Below are positions 33,761-42,839 of a DNA stretch of 64,000 nt, piece after piece. Within the stretch, counting starts at the first letter, position 1, and every line of letters starts with the position of its first letter. Both the position numbers and the translations under genes were made by a program. Where the stretch lies: contig NZ_LR131147.1 of assembly GCF_900626285.1 (NCBI RefSeq), positions 941,972 through 1,005,971 of the forward strand, in the 5' to 3' direction. The DNA comes from Intestinimonas massiliensis (ex Afouda et al. 2020) (GTDB taxonomy: Bacteria > Bacillota > Clostridia > Oscillospirales > Oscillospiraceae). The notes under the pieces are model-generated. The model searched no databases. It was given only the letters and a program-made list of their open reading frames with translations, and was not told where the DNA came from.

Positions 33761-35533
33761 TCAGCGGAACCAGATGGTCATGTCATATTTAAAGGTACGG
33801 TAGTTCTGCATGCTGCACTCATAGGCGTACTCCCGGATGAGCACACCGTCCGGGTCATACTCCCCGAACACCATGGCCACGCCGCTGTTCACCACCCAGT
33901 TGTCCGAACCGTCGCAGGGCGAGCCGTTGGAAACAATGCTGGAGTAGGGCACGTCGAAGCTGCGCTCCAGGGAGAAGGTGCGGTTATTCTCATCAATGCG
34001 GTAGATGTACACCTGGCTGGTCTCGTCACCGGTTTTGTACAGGCCGGTACCCACGCTGTCCGCCACGTCCATGTCGAAGTCACGGCTGTTCAGGGACCAG
34101 TAGTTGTTGTTGAACAGCGCCAGGTAGTAAACGCCGTCCTCTTCCCCGTCGGCATAATACTCCACACAGTGCTGGCCGTACTGGGGCACAAAGTCCCCCT
34201 CCTGGGTCAGGCAGGCGTCGGCGTAGGGGGTGTCCGCCCAGAACCGCTGGTCGCCGGCCAGCCAGTCCACAGCGGGAGCGGTGTGCAGGTCCTTGATCTT
34301 GATGATGGTGGAGGTCTCACGGGAGGACACGATCAGGCTGTCCTCCTCCGGCAGGTACTGCAGGCTGTTCAGGTGGATCCAGTCCCACTCCCCCGCCTGC
34401 CAGAAGAAGTCGTCAGTGGCGCCCACACGCCGGGTCATGCTGAAATAGGGCTCCAGCAGTTCGGCGAAGTCCAGCAGCTGAGTGACTTCACCGCTCTCCA
34501 GGTCGATGGACAGCAGCCGGTCCTCCACCGTCTCCCCGCCGATCTCCTCGGCCAGGGCCAGGACCTCCCCGTCTTGGCCGAAGCCGATGTCGTGGTGCAG
34601 ATCATAGCCGCTCAGGTCATAGATCTGGGTCACCTGGCCCAGGCCGTTGATCCGGGCCAGCTTGGAGGCGGAGACACAGGTCAGGATCTCGTCGTCCACA
34701 AACAGGATCCGGTCAAAGCCGTAGCCCTCCAGCACCATCTCATAGCGGAGGATGCCGTCGTTGTCGTAGAAGAATCCGTAGCCCAGATAGCCGTTGACCC
34801 GCATCATGGTGAACAGGCCGCCGGCCTGCTCCGCCTCAGAGGGACCGTCGGTGGTCTCCAGCCGGGTGGCATAGCCCGAGCTGGCCTCCGGCATATCCAC
34901 CTTGAAATTCACCACCTGCCTGGTGTTGCCCCAGCTGCCGCTCATGGTCAGGGTGACATAGTTGGTCTCACCGGGCACCAGCCCGATCACCTGGAATTCG
35001 TGGATCTTGGTATGCTCCTTGCCGGAGTGGTCGGCGGCGGCGGCGGTAAAGTCCGGGATATCGTCGTCGTCCACACGTATTGTATAGCTGACCGCAGTGG
35101 CCCGCTCCGTCTCAAAATACAGATACAGCCCGTTGCTTCCGGTACCGTAGGGGTTGAGCACCGCTAAGGGTGTGGTCGCTGTCCACGATGCACCCGACGA
35201 GTTCTTCATGCTCTCCAGAGCCCCCTCCAGCCGCGCCTGTACATCCATGTCGTAGTAGGTGAAGCCCTCCTCCTGGATATCCCGGGGCACCAGCTGGACA
35301 GCCCGCAGACCGTCCCCCAGTTCCGCCTCCGCAAAATCCACCTGCCACTCATCCATTTTGGCAATGATGTCGCCGGTCTCAAAGGTCCAGTCCGTGCGCA
35401 CCGTGTGCTCCTGGGCGGTAAAGTATTTGGAGACGGCCAGCACTACCGCCGGCACGACGACAAACACCACTACCGCAGTGATGATCACGATCTTGCAGAT
35501 TCTCTTCCAGTTTTTTGACGTCTTGGTTGCCAT
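33761..35533 (-). CDS. Membrane-anchored arylsulfate sulfotransferase
   Basis: This 590-residue protein has an N-terminal anchor (KIVIITAVVVFVVVPAVVLA, residues ~14-33). The outer part fits the aryl-sulfate sulfotransferase beta-propeller: the YDLHHDIGF, DWIHLNSLQYL and SSRETSTIIKI motifs carry the His and Arg residues expected at the active site. Such enzymes transfer sulfate between phenolic donors and acceptors outside the cell without PAPS. GGGGAG precedes the ATG. It follows the TauE/SafE exporter by 31 bases, suggesting a joint role in handling sulfur oxyanions or phenol sulfates. Confidence 0.82.
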   Translation of the reverse strand: MATKTSKNWKRICKIVIITAVVVFVVVPAVVLAVSKYFTAQEHTVRTDWTFETGDIIAKMDEWQVDFAEAELGDGLRAVQLVPRDIQEEGFTYYDMDVQARLEGALESMKNSSGASWTATTPLAVLNPYGTGSNGLYLYFETERATAVSYTIRVDDDDIPDFTAAAADHSGKEHTKIHEFQVIGLVPGETNYVTLTMSGSWGNTRQVVNFKVDMPEASSGYATRLETTDGPSEAEQAGGLFTMMRVNGYLGYGFFYDNDGILRYEMVLEGYGFDRILFVDDEILTCVSASKLARINGLGQVTQIYDLSGYDLHHDIGFGQDGEVLALAEEIGGETVEDRLLSIDLESGEVTQLLDFAELLEPYFSMTRRVGATDDFFWQAGEWDWIHLNSLQYLPEEDSLIVSSRETSTIIKIKDLHTAPAVDWLAGDQRFWADTPYADACLTQEGDFVPQYGQHCVEYYADGEEDGVYYLALFNNNYWSLNSRDFDMDVADSVGTGLYKTGDETSQVYIYRIDENNRTFSLERSFDVPYSSIVSNGSPCDGSDNWVVNSGVAMVFGEYDPDGVLIREYAYECSMQNYRTFKYDMTIWFR

Positions 35534-35564
35534 ATTGATCTCCCCATTTTTATATGATTTTTAC

Positions 35565-36344
35565 TCACCAGAAGGAGATAACTACCAGAATAATGCCCAA
35601 CACGGTGAGGATGATACCGGTCAGCCGGTTGAGCAGCCGGGCATCCGCCCGAGTGGCGATCCTGGCGGCGATCTGTGCCCAGATCAGAGTGAAGATCACG
35701 CACATGACCAGCAGATCCAGCCGCGGCATATGGCTGGCCAGGGTAAAATGGCTGATGGTGCCGGTCAGTGCCGAGAACGTCATCACAAACACGCTGGTAC
35801 CCACGGCGGTCTTAAGCTCATAGCCCAGCACCATCGTCAGCACCATCAGCATCATCATGCCGCCGCCGGCGCCGAAAAAGCCGCAGATCAGGCCGATGCA
35901 GGAACCGCCCACAGCCCCTTTGACGATCTGCACCGCCCGGCTGCCGCCCTGGATGGTCCGGCTGGGCGACGTGACGGGCAGGATCAAAAACCGCAGGCCC
36001 AGGATCAGGGTCATAACCACCGAAAATCCGCCCAGCGTGCTGTTGGGCACCATAGTGGACAGCCAGCTGCCCACCATGGTCATGCCCAGCACACCGCACA
36101 TCATTACGATCCCGTTTTTGATATCAATAGCGCCGCTTTTGGCATAGGTACGGGCACTGACCGCACTGGCCAGTACGTCACTGCCCAAGGCAATGCCGAT
36201 GGCATCGTAGGCCGGCACGCCCAGAAACGTGACCAGCATGGGGCTGATTACGGTAGCCGCGCTCATCCCCGCAAAGCCGGTACCCAGCCCCGCCCCGGCA
36301 CCAGCCAGAAAACAGATCAAAACCTCAAACCAAAGCTCGTTCAA
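35565..36344 (-). CDS. TauE/SafE-family sulfite/anion exporter
   Basis: This 259-residue membrane protein has about eight spans arranged as two repeats. The glycine-rich N-terminal loop AGAGAGLGTGFAGMSAATVI and the second-repeat CGFFGAGGGMMMLMVLTM are typical of TauE/SafE (DUF81). It begins with TTG at 36344, ten bases after AAGGAG. In tandem with an arylsulfotransferase, the likely cargo is sulfite, sulfate or an organosulfonate. It diverges from the glycine riboswitch gene. Confidence 0.83.
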   Translation of the reverse strand: MNELWFEVLICFLAGAGAGLGTGFAGMSAATVISPMLVTFLGVPAYDAIGIALGSDVLASAVSARTYAKSGAIDIKNGIVMMCGVLGMTMVGSWLSTMVPNSTLGGFSVVMTLILGLRFLILPVTSPSRTIQGGSRAVQIVKGAVGGSCIGLICGFFGAGGGMMMLMVLTMVLGYELKTAVGTSVFVMTFSALTGTISHFTLASHMPRLDLLVMCVIFTLIWAQIAARIATRADARLLNRLTGIILTVLGIILVVISFW

Positions 36345-36470
36345 GTCCTACTTTCTCCTTTAATTGGGTTTATCTTTTATGCTAACAGATACCGACCTCT
36401 TTCTCAACAGTTTCCTTGTGGGACGACTGATAAAAATTGGAATATTATTTATCTGGCAACAAGCATAGGC

Positions 36471-36499
36471 TTGACAACGTCCTCCAGTGGCGCTATAAT
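36471..36499 (+). promoter_or_regulatory. Consensus promoter of the glycine riboswitch transcript
   Basis: A perfect TTGACA (36471-36476), a 17-base spacer and a perfect TATAAT (36494-36499). Initiation near 36506 places the riboswitch at the very 5' end. Confidence 0.93.
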
Positions 36500-36514
36500 G
36501 TCCTTCACAAGTAA

Positions 36515-36697
36515 ACAGGACAGTTGAAGCGCCCAGGAAAAAGCATTTGCTTGCCGAAGGAATAACACTCTCAGGCGTTCCGGTCAGGAACAGAGACTGT
36601 GCGTGAATGTCACTCTGGAGAAGCTCATGAACTGAGTGCCGAAGGGGCAAAGCGGCAGAATAAACGCCGCCAATCTCTCAGGCAAAAGGACAGAGGA
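36515..36697 (+). promoter_or_regulatory. Tandem glycine riboswitch
   Basis: Two aptamers lie back-to-back. Aptamer 1 spans ~36517-36604 (begins GGACAGTTGAAGCGCCCAGG; core GCCGAAGGAATAACACTCTC; ends CAGAGACTGT). Aptamer 2 spans ~36613-36697 (begins CTCTGGAGAAGCTC; core GCCGAAGGGGC; then CAATCTCTCAGGCAAAAGGA and CAGAGG). These are the hallmark conserved segments of gcvT-type glycine aptamers. The downstream gene is an alanine/glycine symporter, which fits. Whether glycine switches it on or off is not decided by the sequence alone. Confidence 0.95.
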
Positions 36698-36747
36698 TAA
36701 ACAGAACCGGCGAAGCCGCAGGCTTCGCCGGGGTAATTGTTTGTTTT

Positions 36748-36780
36748 CAGGCCGTGGGTGGATCCACGGCCTGTTTTTTT
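36748..36780 (+). terminator. Riboswitch expression-platform terminator
   Basis: CAGGCCGTGG and CCACGGCCTG form a 10-bp stem followed by seven T, 20 bases before the symporter ATG. A second stable hairpin (CCGGCGAAGCC-GCA-complement, ~36707-36731) lies between aptamer 2 and this stem and may take part in switching. Confidence 0.9.
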
Positions 36781-36800
36781 GAGAAAAGAGGAGAGAAAAC

Positions 36801-38210
36801 ATGTTGGAAACATTAGAAGCCTGGCTCTACCCCATCGTCTGTGAAATCAACGTCACCTTATCCAGCTATATTCTGGTCTTTCTGCTGATCGGGGTCGGTT
36901 TGTGGTATTCGATCCGCACCCGATTCATTCAGGTGCGCTGCTTCGGCGAGGGTATGCGGAAGGTCTTTGGCAATCTGTCCCTGCGGGGCGGTCGTCAGGA
37001 GCAGGGCATGAGCACCTTCCAGGCCCTGGCCACCGCCATCGCCGCCCAGGTCGGCACCGGCAATATCGTGGGCGCCTCCGGCGCCATCCTCACCGGCGGC
37101 CCGGGGGCCATCTTCTGGATGTGGGTCATCGCCTTCTTCGGCATGGCCACCATCTACGCCGAGGCTACCCTGGCCGTCAAAACCCGGGTGACGGACGATC
37201 AGGGGAACTATCACGGCGGCCCGGTCTACTACATCACCACCGCCTTTAAGGGCGCCTTCGGCAAGTTCCTGGCCGGTTTCTTCGCCGTGGCCATCATCCT
37301 GGCCCTGGGCTTCATGGGCTGCATGGTCCAGTCCAACTCCATCGGCTCCACCTTCCAGACCGCCTTCGGCGTGCCCTCCTGGGCGGTCGGCATCGTTCTG
37401 GTGATTATCTGCGCCGTCATCTTCCTGGGCGGCATGAACCGGCTGGCGGCGGTGACCGAAAAGCTGGTGCCCATCATGGCGGTGATCTTCCTGGCCGGCG
37501 GCCTGGCGGTTCTGGTGGTCCGGTACCGTTACATTCCCGACACCTTCGCCATGATCTTCCGCTATGCCTTCCAGCCCCAGGCCATCATCGGCGGCGGCTT
37601 CGGCTACGCCATCAAGACCGCCATCAGCCAGGGCGCCAAGCGGGGCCTGTTCTCCAACGAGGCCGGCATGGGCTCCACCCCCCACGCCCACGCCCAGGCC
37701 AACGTGAAGGACCCCCACGACCAGGGGGTTGTGGCCATGGTGGGCGTGTTCATCGACACCTTTGTGGTGCTCACCCTCAACGCCCTGGTCATCATCTCTA
37801 CCCTGTACACCAGCGACGGCATTCTCCACACCGGCGCCATCCCGGCAGAGATCAGCAAGACCAATCTGGCCCAGACCGCCTTTGGTACCGTGTTCGGAGC
37901 GGAGGGCGGCGCCATGTTCGTGGCGGTCTGCCTGTTCTTCTTCGCTTTTTCCACGGTACTGGGCTGGAATATGTTCGGCAAGATCAACGTGATCTATCTG
38001 TTCGGTAAGAAAGCGGCTCCGGCCTACGCCGTCATCGCCCTGCTCTTCATCTTCCTGGGCACCCTCATGTCCAACGACCTGGTATGGGAGCTGACCGATA
38101 TGTTCAACAACCTGATGGTCATTCCCAACGCCATCGCCCTCTTCGCCCTGACCGGCACCGTGGTGGGAATCGCCCACGGCAGGAACAGGCAAGCGGCACT
38201 CCCGCGGTAA
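36801..38210 (+). CDS. Alanine/glycine:cation symporter (AGCS family)
   Basis: This 469-residue protein has about eleven membrane helices. It carries AGCS motifs: ALATAIAAQVGTGNIVGA in the first half, then SQGAKRGLFSNEAGMGSTPH. Such carriers import alanine or glycine with Na+ or H+. AGAGGAGAG precedes the ATG. It is directly controlled by the tandem glycine riboswitch, which supports glycine as substrate. It is closed by its own terminator. Confidence 0.93.
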   Translation: MLETLEAWLYPIVCEINVTLSSYILVFLLIGVGLWYSIRTRFIQVRCFGEGMRKVFGNLSLRGGRQEQGMSTFQALATAIAAQVGTGNIVGASGAILTGGPGAIFWMWVIAFFGMATIYAEATLAVKTRVTDDQGNYHGGPVYYITTAFKGAFGKFLAGFFAVAIILALGFMGCMVQSNSIGSTFQTAFGVPSWAVGIVLVIICAVIFLGGMNRLAAVTEKLVPIMAVIFLAGGLAVLVVRYRYIPDTFAMIFRYAFQPQAIIGGGFGYAIKTAISQGAKRGLFSNEAGMGSTPHAHAQANVKDPHDQGVVAMVGVFIDTFVVLTLNALVIISTLYTSDGILHTGAIPAEISKTNLAQTAFGTVFGAEGGAMFVAVCLFFFAFSTVLGWNMFGKINVIYLFGKKAAPAYAVIALLFIFLGTLMSNDLVWELTDMFNNLMVIPNAIALFALTGTVVGIAHGRNRQAALPR

Positions 38211-38227
38211 GACTGCGTCAGCCGCAT

Positions 38228-38273
38228 AAAAATCACGGCTTCTGATTCAGAAAATCAGGAGCCGTGATTTTTT
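38228..38273 (+). terminator. Terminator of the symporter gene
   Basis: AAAATCACGGCTTCTGA pairs (one G:T pair) with TCAGGAGCCGTGATTTTTT around a short loop, 17 bases after the stop. Confidence 0.85.
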
Positions 38274-38289
38274 GGGTCGGAACATCATG

Positions 38290-38764
38290 CCGCCATGCCA
38301 ACCTACCGCTCCGTCTCCGGCAGCAGCGCCGAGGATTTGGTTATTGAGCTGTTTCCCCACACCTTCGGTCATCTACCAGAACAGCCGGTTTGCCGACTTT
38401 TTGATTGAGAACGGCGGACAGAAGATGGCCATTGAGATCGCGTTGGGGCTTCTCACAACACAAAGCTGATCTCCCAGATGCGAGCGTTATGTTCGAGACG
38501 GCCTGCTGGTGCCCGATCTGGTGGTGCCCATGAGCGAGCACCGGACCTTCAAACCTTTCAAAGAGGAGACCCTCCAGAAGTATCCCAAACAAATAGAAGT
38601 CCTTGGGGTGCGGCGGATCTACAGATTGATCTACACCGCAGGACCATCTGATCATCGGATGAAATGCGGAGGACCGCCCTACGGCGTACCTACGGCGCGG
38701 GCCAGGCGATTCTCCGGGCCAAAGTGAAGGTTGCTTTTATGAACCGGCAGTTCTATAATTTGTA
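38290..38764 (+). pseudogene. Decayed protein-coding remnant
   Basis: Plus-strand fragments read like protein but in broken frames: SRFADFLIENGGQKMAIEI up to a stop at 38467-38469; then in shifted frames RYVRDGLLVPDLVVPMSE and TFKPFKEETLQKYPKQIEVL; and finally LRAKVKVAFMNRQFYNL ending in a stop near 38762-38764. No full frame or ribosome site is present. I do not recognise the parent family. This is the only content of the gap between the symporter terminator and the ThiF-like gene. Confidence 0.5.
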
Positions 38765-38874
38765 AGAAGAGCGACCGATAAAATGAAGATGTTTATCAAT
38801 TTTTCCAGGTGCCCTGCCGGCCTGGACAGCCGTGCCTTCGTTCCGGACGATGGTCACCTGAATGGCGCCGCCGG

Positions 38875-39549
38875 TCAGAGAGGGAGCACCTGATACTCCT
38901 GCTCCAGCAGATCCATCCACAGCAGCTTCCCCGCCAGAGGGCTGGACCGGCCGCACAGAAGCCTGATGGCCTCGCCGGCCTGGACAGCCGCGCACAGGCC
39001 CGCCGTGGGCGAGAGGCTCCCCTGATCCGGGTGCGCGGGGGCATCCGCGGGATAGAGCCGCTCCAGCAGATCGCTCTCCGGCAGGATCACCGCCGCCTGG
39101 GCATACCAGCCCTGAATGGCCCCATGCACCAGGGGGATACCCGCCTGGCGGCAGGATTTCGCCAGGATACGCCGGGCGGACGGGCTGTCCAGAGCGTCCA
39201 AGGCCAGATGGTGGCCGGCGATCAGACGGTCGGCATTTTCTGCCGTCAGGAAGGTGGGAACGGCCTTTACCGTGACCTGCGGATTCACCAGGGCGGCCCG
39301 CTCACATGCACACTCCGCTTTGGACCGGCCCAGACTTGCTGTGTCGGCCAGCAGCTGACGGTTGAGGTTGCTGGGTACGAACCGGTCCCCGTCGCACACC
39401 GTGATGGCTCCCACCCCGACCCGGAGCAGATGCTCCAGCAGATACCCGCCCAGTCCGCCGCAGCCGGCCAGAAACACCCGGCGCTTCTGCAGCAGCAGGC
39501 AGTCCTGCTCCGTGAGGGGACCCAGATTGCGGGCATAGCGCTCCTGCAT
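38875..39549 (-). CDS. ThiF/MoeB/HesA-family adenylyltransferase (E1-like)
   Basis: This 224-residue protein starts at ATG 39549 after AGGTGG. It has the Rossmann loop VFLAGCGGLGGYLLEHLL and ATP motif DGDRFVPSNLNRQLL typical of enzymes that adenylate the C-terminal Gly-Gly of MoaD or ThiS. The CxxC zinc pairs of full-length MoeB are not seen, so it is a short HesA-like form. Given the MoeA genes next door and a MoaD-like protein 10 kb away, activation of MoaD for molybdopterin synthesis is likely. It is divergent from moeA. Confidence 0.85.
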   Translation of the reverse strand: MQERYARNLGPLTEQDCLLLQKRRVFLAGCGGLGGYLLEHLLRVGVGAITVCDGDRFVPSNLNRQLLADTASLGRSKAECACERAALVNPQVTVKAVPTFLTAENADRLIAGHHLALDALDSPSARRILAKSCRQAGIPLVHGAIQGWYAQAAVILPESDLLERLYPADAPAHPDQGSLSPTAGLCAAVQAGEAIRLLCGRSSPLAGKLLWMDLLEQEYQVLPL

Positions 39550-39667
39550 CACACATCCACCTTTCCTGTTACGATTTTGAACTTATTTTACCGGATTTCC
39601 CTGGGAGAGACAAGCCCCGGGGTGCGGTTTTCCATACCGTCCGCCATGCTCGCAGGAGGGAAGCTTC

Positions 39668-40894
39668 ATGCTCAATGTCAAAACTCCGGATGAGGCCCTG
39701 GAGATCATCCGTACCGCCTTTGCCCCTCTGGATCGGCCTCCGGAAACTGTGCCGCTGGCCTCTGCTCTGGGGCGGGTGCTGGCGCTGGATGTGACCGCTG
39801 ATGAATGGGCGCCCGACTTCCACCGCTCCACGGTGGACGGCTATGCCGTCCGGGCCTCCGACACCTTCGGCTGTTCCGACGCCCTGCCCGCCCAGCTGAT
39901 CCTGTCCGGGGAGGTCCGGATGGGAGCGGGGGCGGGGCTGACCCTGGCTCCGGGGCACTGTGCCGCCGTCCCCACGGGAGGAGAAGTGCCCCAGGGGGCG
40001 GACGCCGTGCAGATGCTGGAACTGTGCGAGAACTACGGCGACGGTACCATTGGGATACTCAAAAGCGTGGCCCCCGGCCACAACATGATCTTCCGGGGAG
40101 ATGACGTCAAGCCCGGTGACAGGGTACTCCCCGCCGGCCGTCGGCTGGAGCCCCAGGACATCGGCGCCCTGGCTGCCCTGGGGGTGGTCTCGGTGCCGGT
40201 GGTGCCTCGCCTCCGGGTGGGAGTCATCTCCACCGGGGATGAGCTGGTGCCGCCGGAGTGTATCCCTGCCACCGGCCAGGTCCGGGATGTGAACGGCCCC
40301 CTGGTGTGCGCCCTGCTGGAGCAGGCCGGGGCGCTGCCCCGGTTCTACGGCATTGTCCCCGATCAGGAGGACCGGCTGACCCGGACGGTGGAGCGGGCCC
40401 TGGAATCGTGCGACGGGGTGATCCTGTCCGGGGGCAGCTCCGTGGGGGAGAAGGATGCGGCCTACCGGATCCTGTCCGCCCTGGGGGAGGTGCTGTTCCA
40501 CGGCATCGCCATGAAACCGGGCAAGCCCACGCTCCTGGGCAGGACGGCATCGGGCAAAGCCATGGTGGGGCTTCCGGGGCATCCGGTGGCCGCCCTGTTC
40601 ACCACCCAGATCTTTGTCCGGGCCCTGCTGGCCCGCCTGGAGGGGCGGACCCTGCGCCAGCGGCAGGTCACCGCCCAGCTCACCGAGGAGGTCTCCGCCA
40701 ACCACGGCCGGGCCCAGTACAACGGTGCCATCCTCCACCAGGGTCCTGAGGGGCTGGAAGCCCTGCCCATCCGGGGCAAATCAGGGCTCATCACCGCCCT
40801 GGCCGGAGCAGACGGCTATTTCTGCATTCCCCGGGACTGCGAGGGCTTTCCCGCCGGGGCCCGGGTCCCGGTCCATCTGTTTACCGCGGACTGA
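39668..40894 (+). CDS. moeA: Molybdopterin molybdotransferase MoeA
   Basis: This 408-residue enzyme inserts molybdate or tungstate into adenylylated molybdopterin. Family motifs are DFHRSTVDGYAVRASDTF (normally with MDGYA), VPTGGEVPQGADAV, VISTGDELVPP, the MoCF domain VILSGGSSVGEKDAA and PGKPTLLG with GLPGHPVAALFTTQIFV. AGGAGGGAAG precedes the ATG. It is followed after 37 bases by a second MoeA-type protein. Because a tungstate transporter and AOR lie downstream, one copy may be dedicated to tungsten. Confidence 0.92.
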   Translation: MLNVKTPDEALEIIRTAFAPLDRPPETVPLASALGRVLALDVTADEWAPDFHRSTVDGYAVRASDTFGCSDALPAQLILSGEVRMGAGAGLTLAPGHCAAVPTGGEVPQGADAVQMLELCENYGDGTIGILKSVAPGHNMIFRGDDVKPGDRVLPAGRRLEPQDIGALAALGVVSVPVVPRLRVGVISTGDELVPPECIPATGQVRDVNGPLVCALLEQAGALPRFYGIVPDQEDRLTRTVERALESCDGVILSGGSSVGEKDAAYRILSALGEVLFHGIAMKPGKPTLLGRTASGKAMVGLPGHPVAALFTTQIFVRALLARLEGRTLRQRQVTAQLTEEVSANHGRAQYNGAILHQGPEGLEALPIRGKSGLITALAGADGYFCIPRDCEGFPAGARVPVHLFTAD

Positions 40895-40931
40895 ACTGTT
40901 TTTTACCATTCCCTGTGGGAAGGAGACCGAT

Positions 40932-42839
40932 ATGGCCTTTCAATATCTCAACAACCGGCCTCTGGACGAGGCCAGAAATCAGTACCTGGCCCTGCTGCAG
41001 GAGGAGGGCTTTGCCCCCCGGACGGAAACCATACCCGTTCCGGCTGCCGGAGGGCGGGTCACTGCCGGGGCAGTGTACGCCCGCATCTGCGCACCCCACT
41101 ACCCCGCCTGTGCCATGGACGGCATCGCCGTCACCGCGGCTGACACCTTCGGAGCCAGCGACACCACCCCGGTCTCCCTGGCCCCGGAGCAGTATGCGGT
41201 GGTGGACACCGGCGACCCTCTGCCTGAGGGGCGGGATGCCGTCATCATGGTGGAGGAGGTGGTCTTTGCCGGCGGGCGGGCGGTGATCCGCCAGGCTGCC
41301 GCCCCCTGGCAGCACGTCCGCCAGATCGGAGAGGATATCTGTGCCGGGGAGATGATTCTGGCCGGCCATACTGCGATCTCTCCTGCCGCCATCGGGGCCA
41401 TGCTGGCTGCCGGGGTGCTGGAGGTGGAGGTGCTGGCCAGGCCGGTGGTGGGGATCATCCCCACCGGAGACGAGGTGGTTCCCCCCACCGCCGACCCCGG
41501 ACCCGGCGACGTGATGGAATTCAACTCCTCCATTTTTTCGGCCATGCTGAACCAGTGGGGGGCGGAGCCCCGGGTTTATCCCATTGTCCCGGATCGGGCG
41601 GAGGACATCCGCGCCGCTCTGGAGGGGGCTCTGGAGCAGTGCGACATGGTTCTGCTCAACGCCGGCTCCTCTGCCGGGCGGGAGGACTACGCCGCCTGCG
41701 TCATTGGCCGGGTGGGTGAAGTATTCTGCCATGGCCTGGCCATCCAGCCTGGCAAGCCCGCCATCCTGGGTCATCAGGCGGGTAAGCCCATTCTGGGGGT
41801 GCCCGGTTACCCGGTGTCCGGCATCATTGTGATCGAGCAGCTGCTGCGCCCCCTGGTGGACCTGTGGCTGGGCCGGGAGACGGAGCTGCCCGCTCAGGCC
41901 CAGGCCGTCCTGAGCCGCCGGGTGGTGTCCAGCCTGAAATACCGGGAATTTGTCCGGGTGCGGCTGGGCCGGGTGGGAGGACGGCTGGTGGCCGCGCCCC
42001 TGGCCCGGGGCAGCGGAATGGTCTCCTCCTTCCTGAAGGCCGATGGTATCCTGGAGATCCCCCAGGGCAGCGAGGGACTGGAGGCGGGGACGGAGGTCTC
42101 CGTCCGCCTGCTCCGTCCTGCCCGGGAACTGGAACACACCCTGGTGGTCATCGGAAGCCACGACCCGCTGCTGGACGAACTGGCCGACCTGCTCCACCAG
42201 GCCGATCCCTCGGCCTATATGAGTTCCTCCCATGTGGGCTCCATGGGGGGTCTCATGGCGATCCGCCGGAGGGAAACCCATATGGCCGGCTGCCATCTCC
42301 TCAATGAGGCCGACGGCACCTACAACACCGCCATCCTGGAAAAGCAGTTCCCCAAGGGCGGCGTGTATCAGGTGGAGTGCGTGGGCCGGACCCAGGGCCT
42401 GATGGTGGCCCCCGGCAATCCCCTTGGCCTCACCGGATTCCGGGACATCAGCCGGCCCGGCATCCGCTATGTCAACCGCCAGAAGGGGTCCGGCACCCGG
42501 ATCCTGGCCGACTACCTGTGCCGGAAGGAGGGGGTGGACCCCGCCGCGGTCTATGGCTATGACCGGGAGGAGTTTACCCACACCGCCGTGGCCGCCCAGA
42601 TCGCCGGCGGCACCGCCGACGCGGGTATGGGGATCCTGTCTGCGGCAAAAATCTACGGCCTGGATTTCCTGCCGGTATGCGTGGAGCAGTACGATCTGAT
42701 CATCCCTGATTACGCCTGGGACACCCCTATGGTCCGCCGGGTGCTGGAGATCCTGGCAAGTCCGGCCTTCCGGACCCGGCTGGAGAAGCTGGGCGGCTAT
42801 ACGCTGGATCAGCCGGGGCGGGTGCGCCGTGTCTACTGA
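40932..42839 (+). CDS. MoeA fused to a C-terminal periplasmic-binding-like (LysR substrate-type) domain
   Basis: This 635-residue protein starts at ATG 40932 behind GGAAGGAG. Residues 1 to ~400 are a MoeA (HYPACAMDGIAVTAADTFG, VDTGDPLPEGRDAVI, IPTGDEVVPP, LNAGSSAGREDYAA, ILGVPGYPVSGIIVIEQLL). The rest is a PBP type-2 domain (HTLVVIGSHDPLLDELADLL, VAPGNPLGLTGF, RQKGSGTRILADYL) of the kind seen in molybdate-responsive regulators but without a helix-turn-helix. This fusion is known in Clostridia and archaea. The domain may bind molybdate or tungstate and pass it to MoeA. It overlaps the next gene by 11 bases. Confidence 0.88.
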   Translation: MAFQYLNNRPLDEARNQYLALLQEEGFAPRTETIPVPAAGGRVTAGAVYARICAPHYPACAMDGIAVTAADTFGASDTTPVSLAPEQYAVVDTGDPLPEGRDAVIMVEEVVFAGGRAVIRQAAAPWQHVRQIGEDICAGEMILAGHTAISPAAIGAMLAAGVLEVEVLARPVVGIIPTGDEVVPPTADPGPGDVMEFNSSIFSAMLNQWGAEPRVYPIVPDRAEDIRAALEGALEQCDMVLLNAGSSAGREDYAACVIGRVGEVFCHGLAIQPGKPAILGHQAGKPILGVPGYPVSGIIVIEQLLRPLVDLWLGRETELPAQAQAVLSRRVVSSLKYREFVRVRLGRVGGRLVAAPLARGSGMVSSFLKADGILEIPQGSEGLEAGTEVSVRLLRPARELEHTLVVIGSHDPLLDELADLLHQADPSAYMSSSHVGSMGGLMAIRRRETHMAGCHLLNEADGTYNTAILEKQFPKGGVYQVECVGRTQGLMVAPGNPLGLTGFRDISRPGIRYVNRQKGSGTRILADYLCRKEGVDPAAVYGYDREEFTHTAVAAQIAGGTADAGMGILSAAKIYGLDFLPVCVEQYDLIIPDYAWDTPMVRRVLEILASPAFRTRLEKLGGYTLDQPGRVRRVY

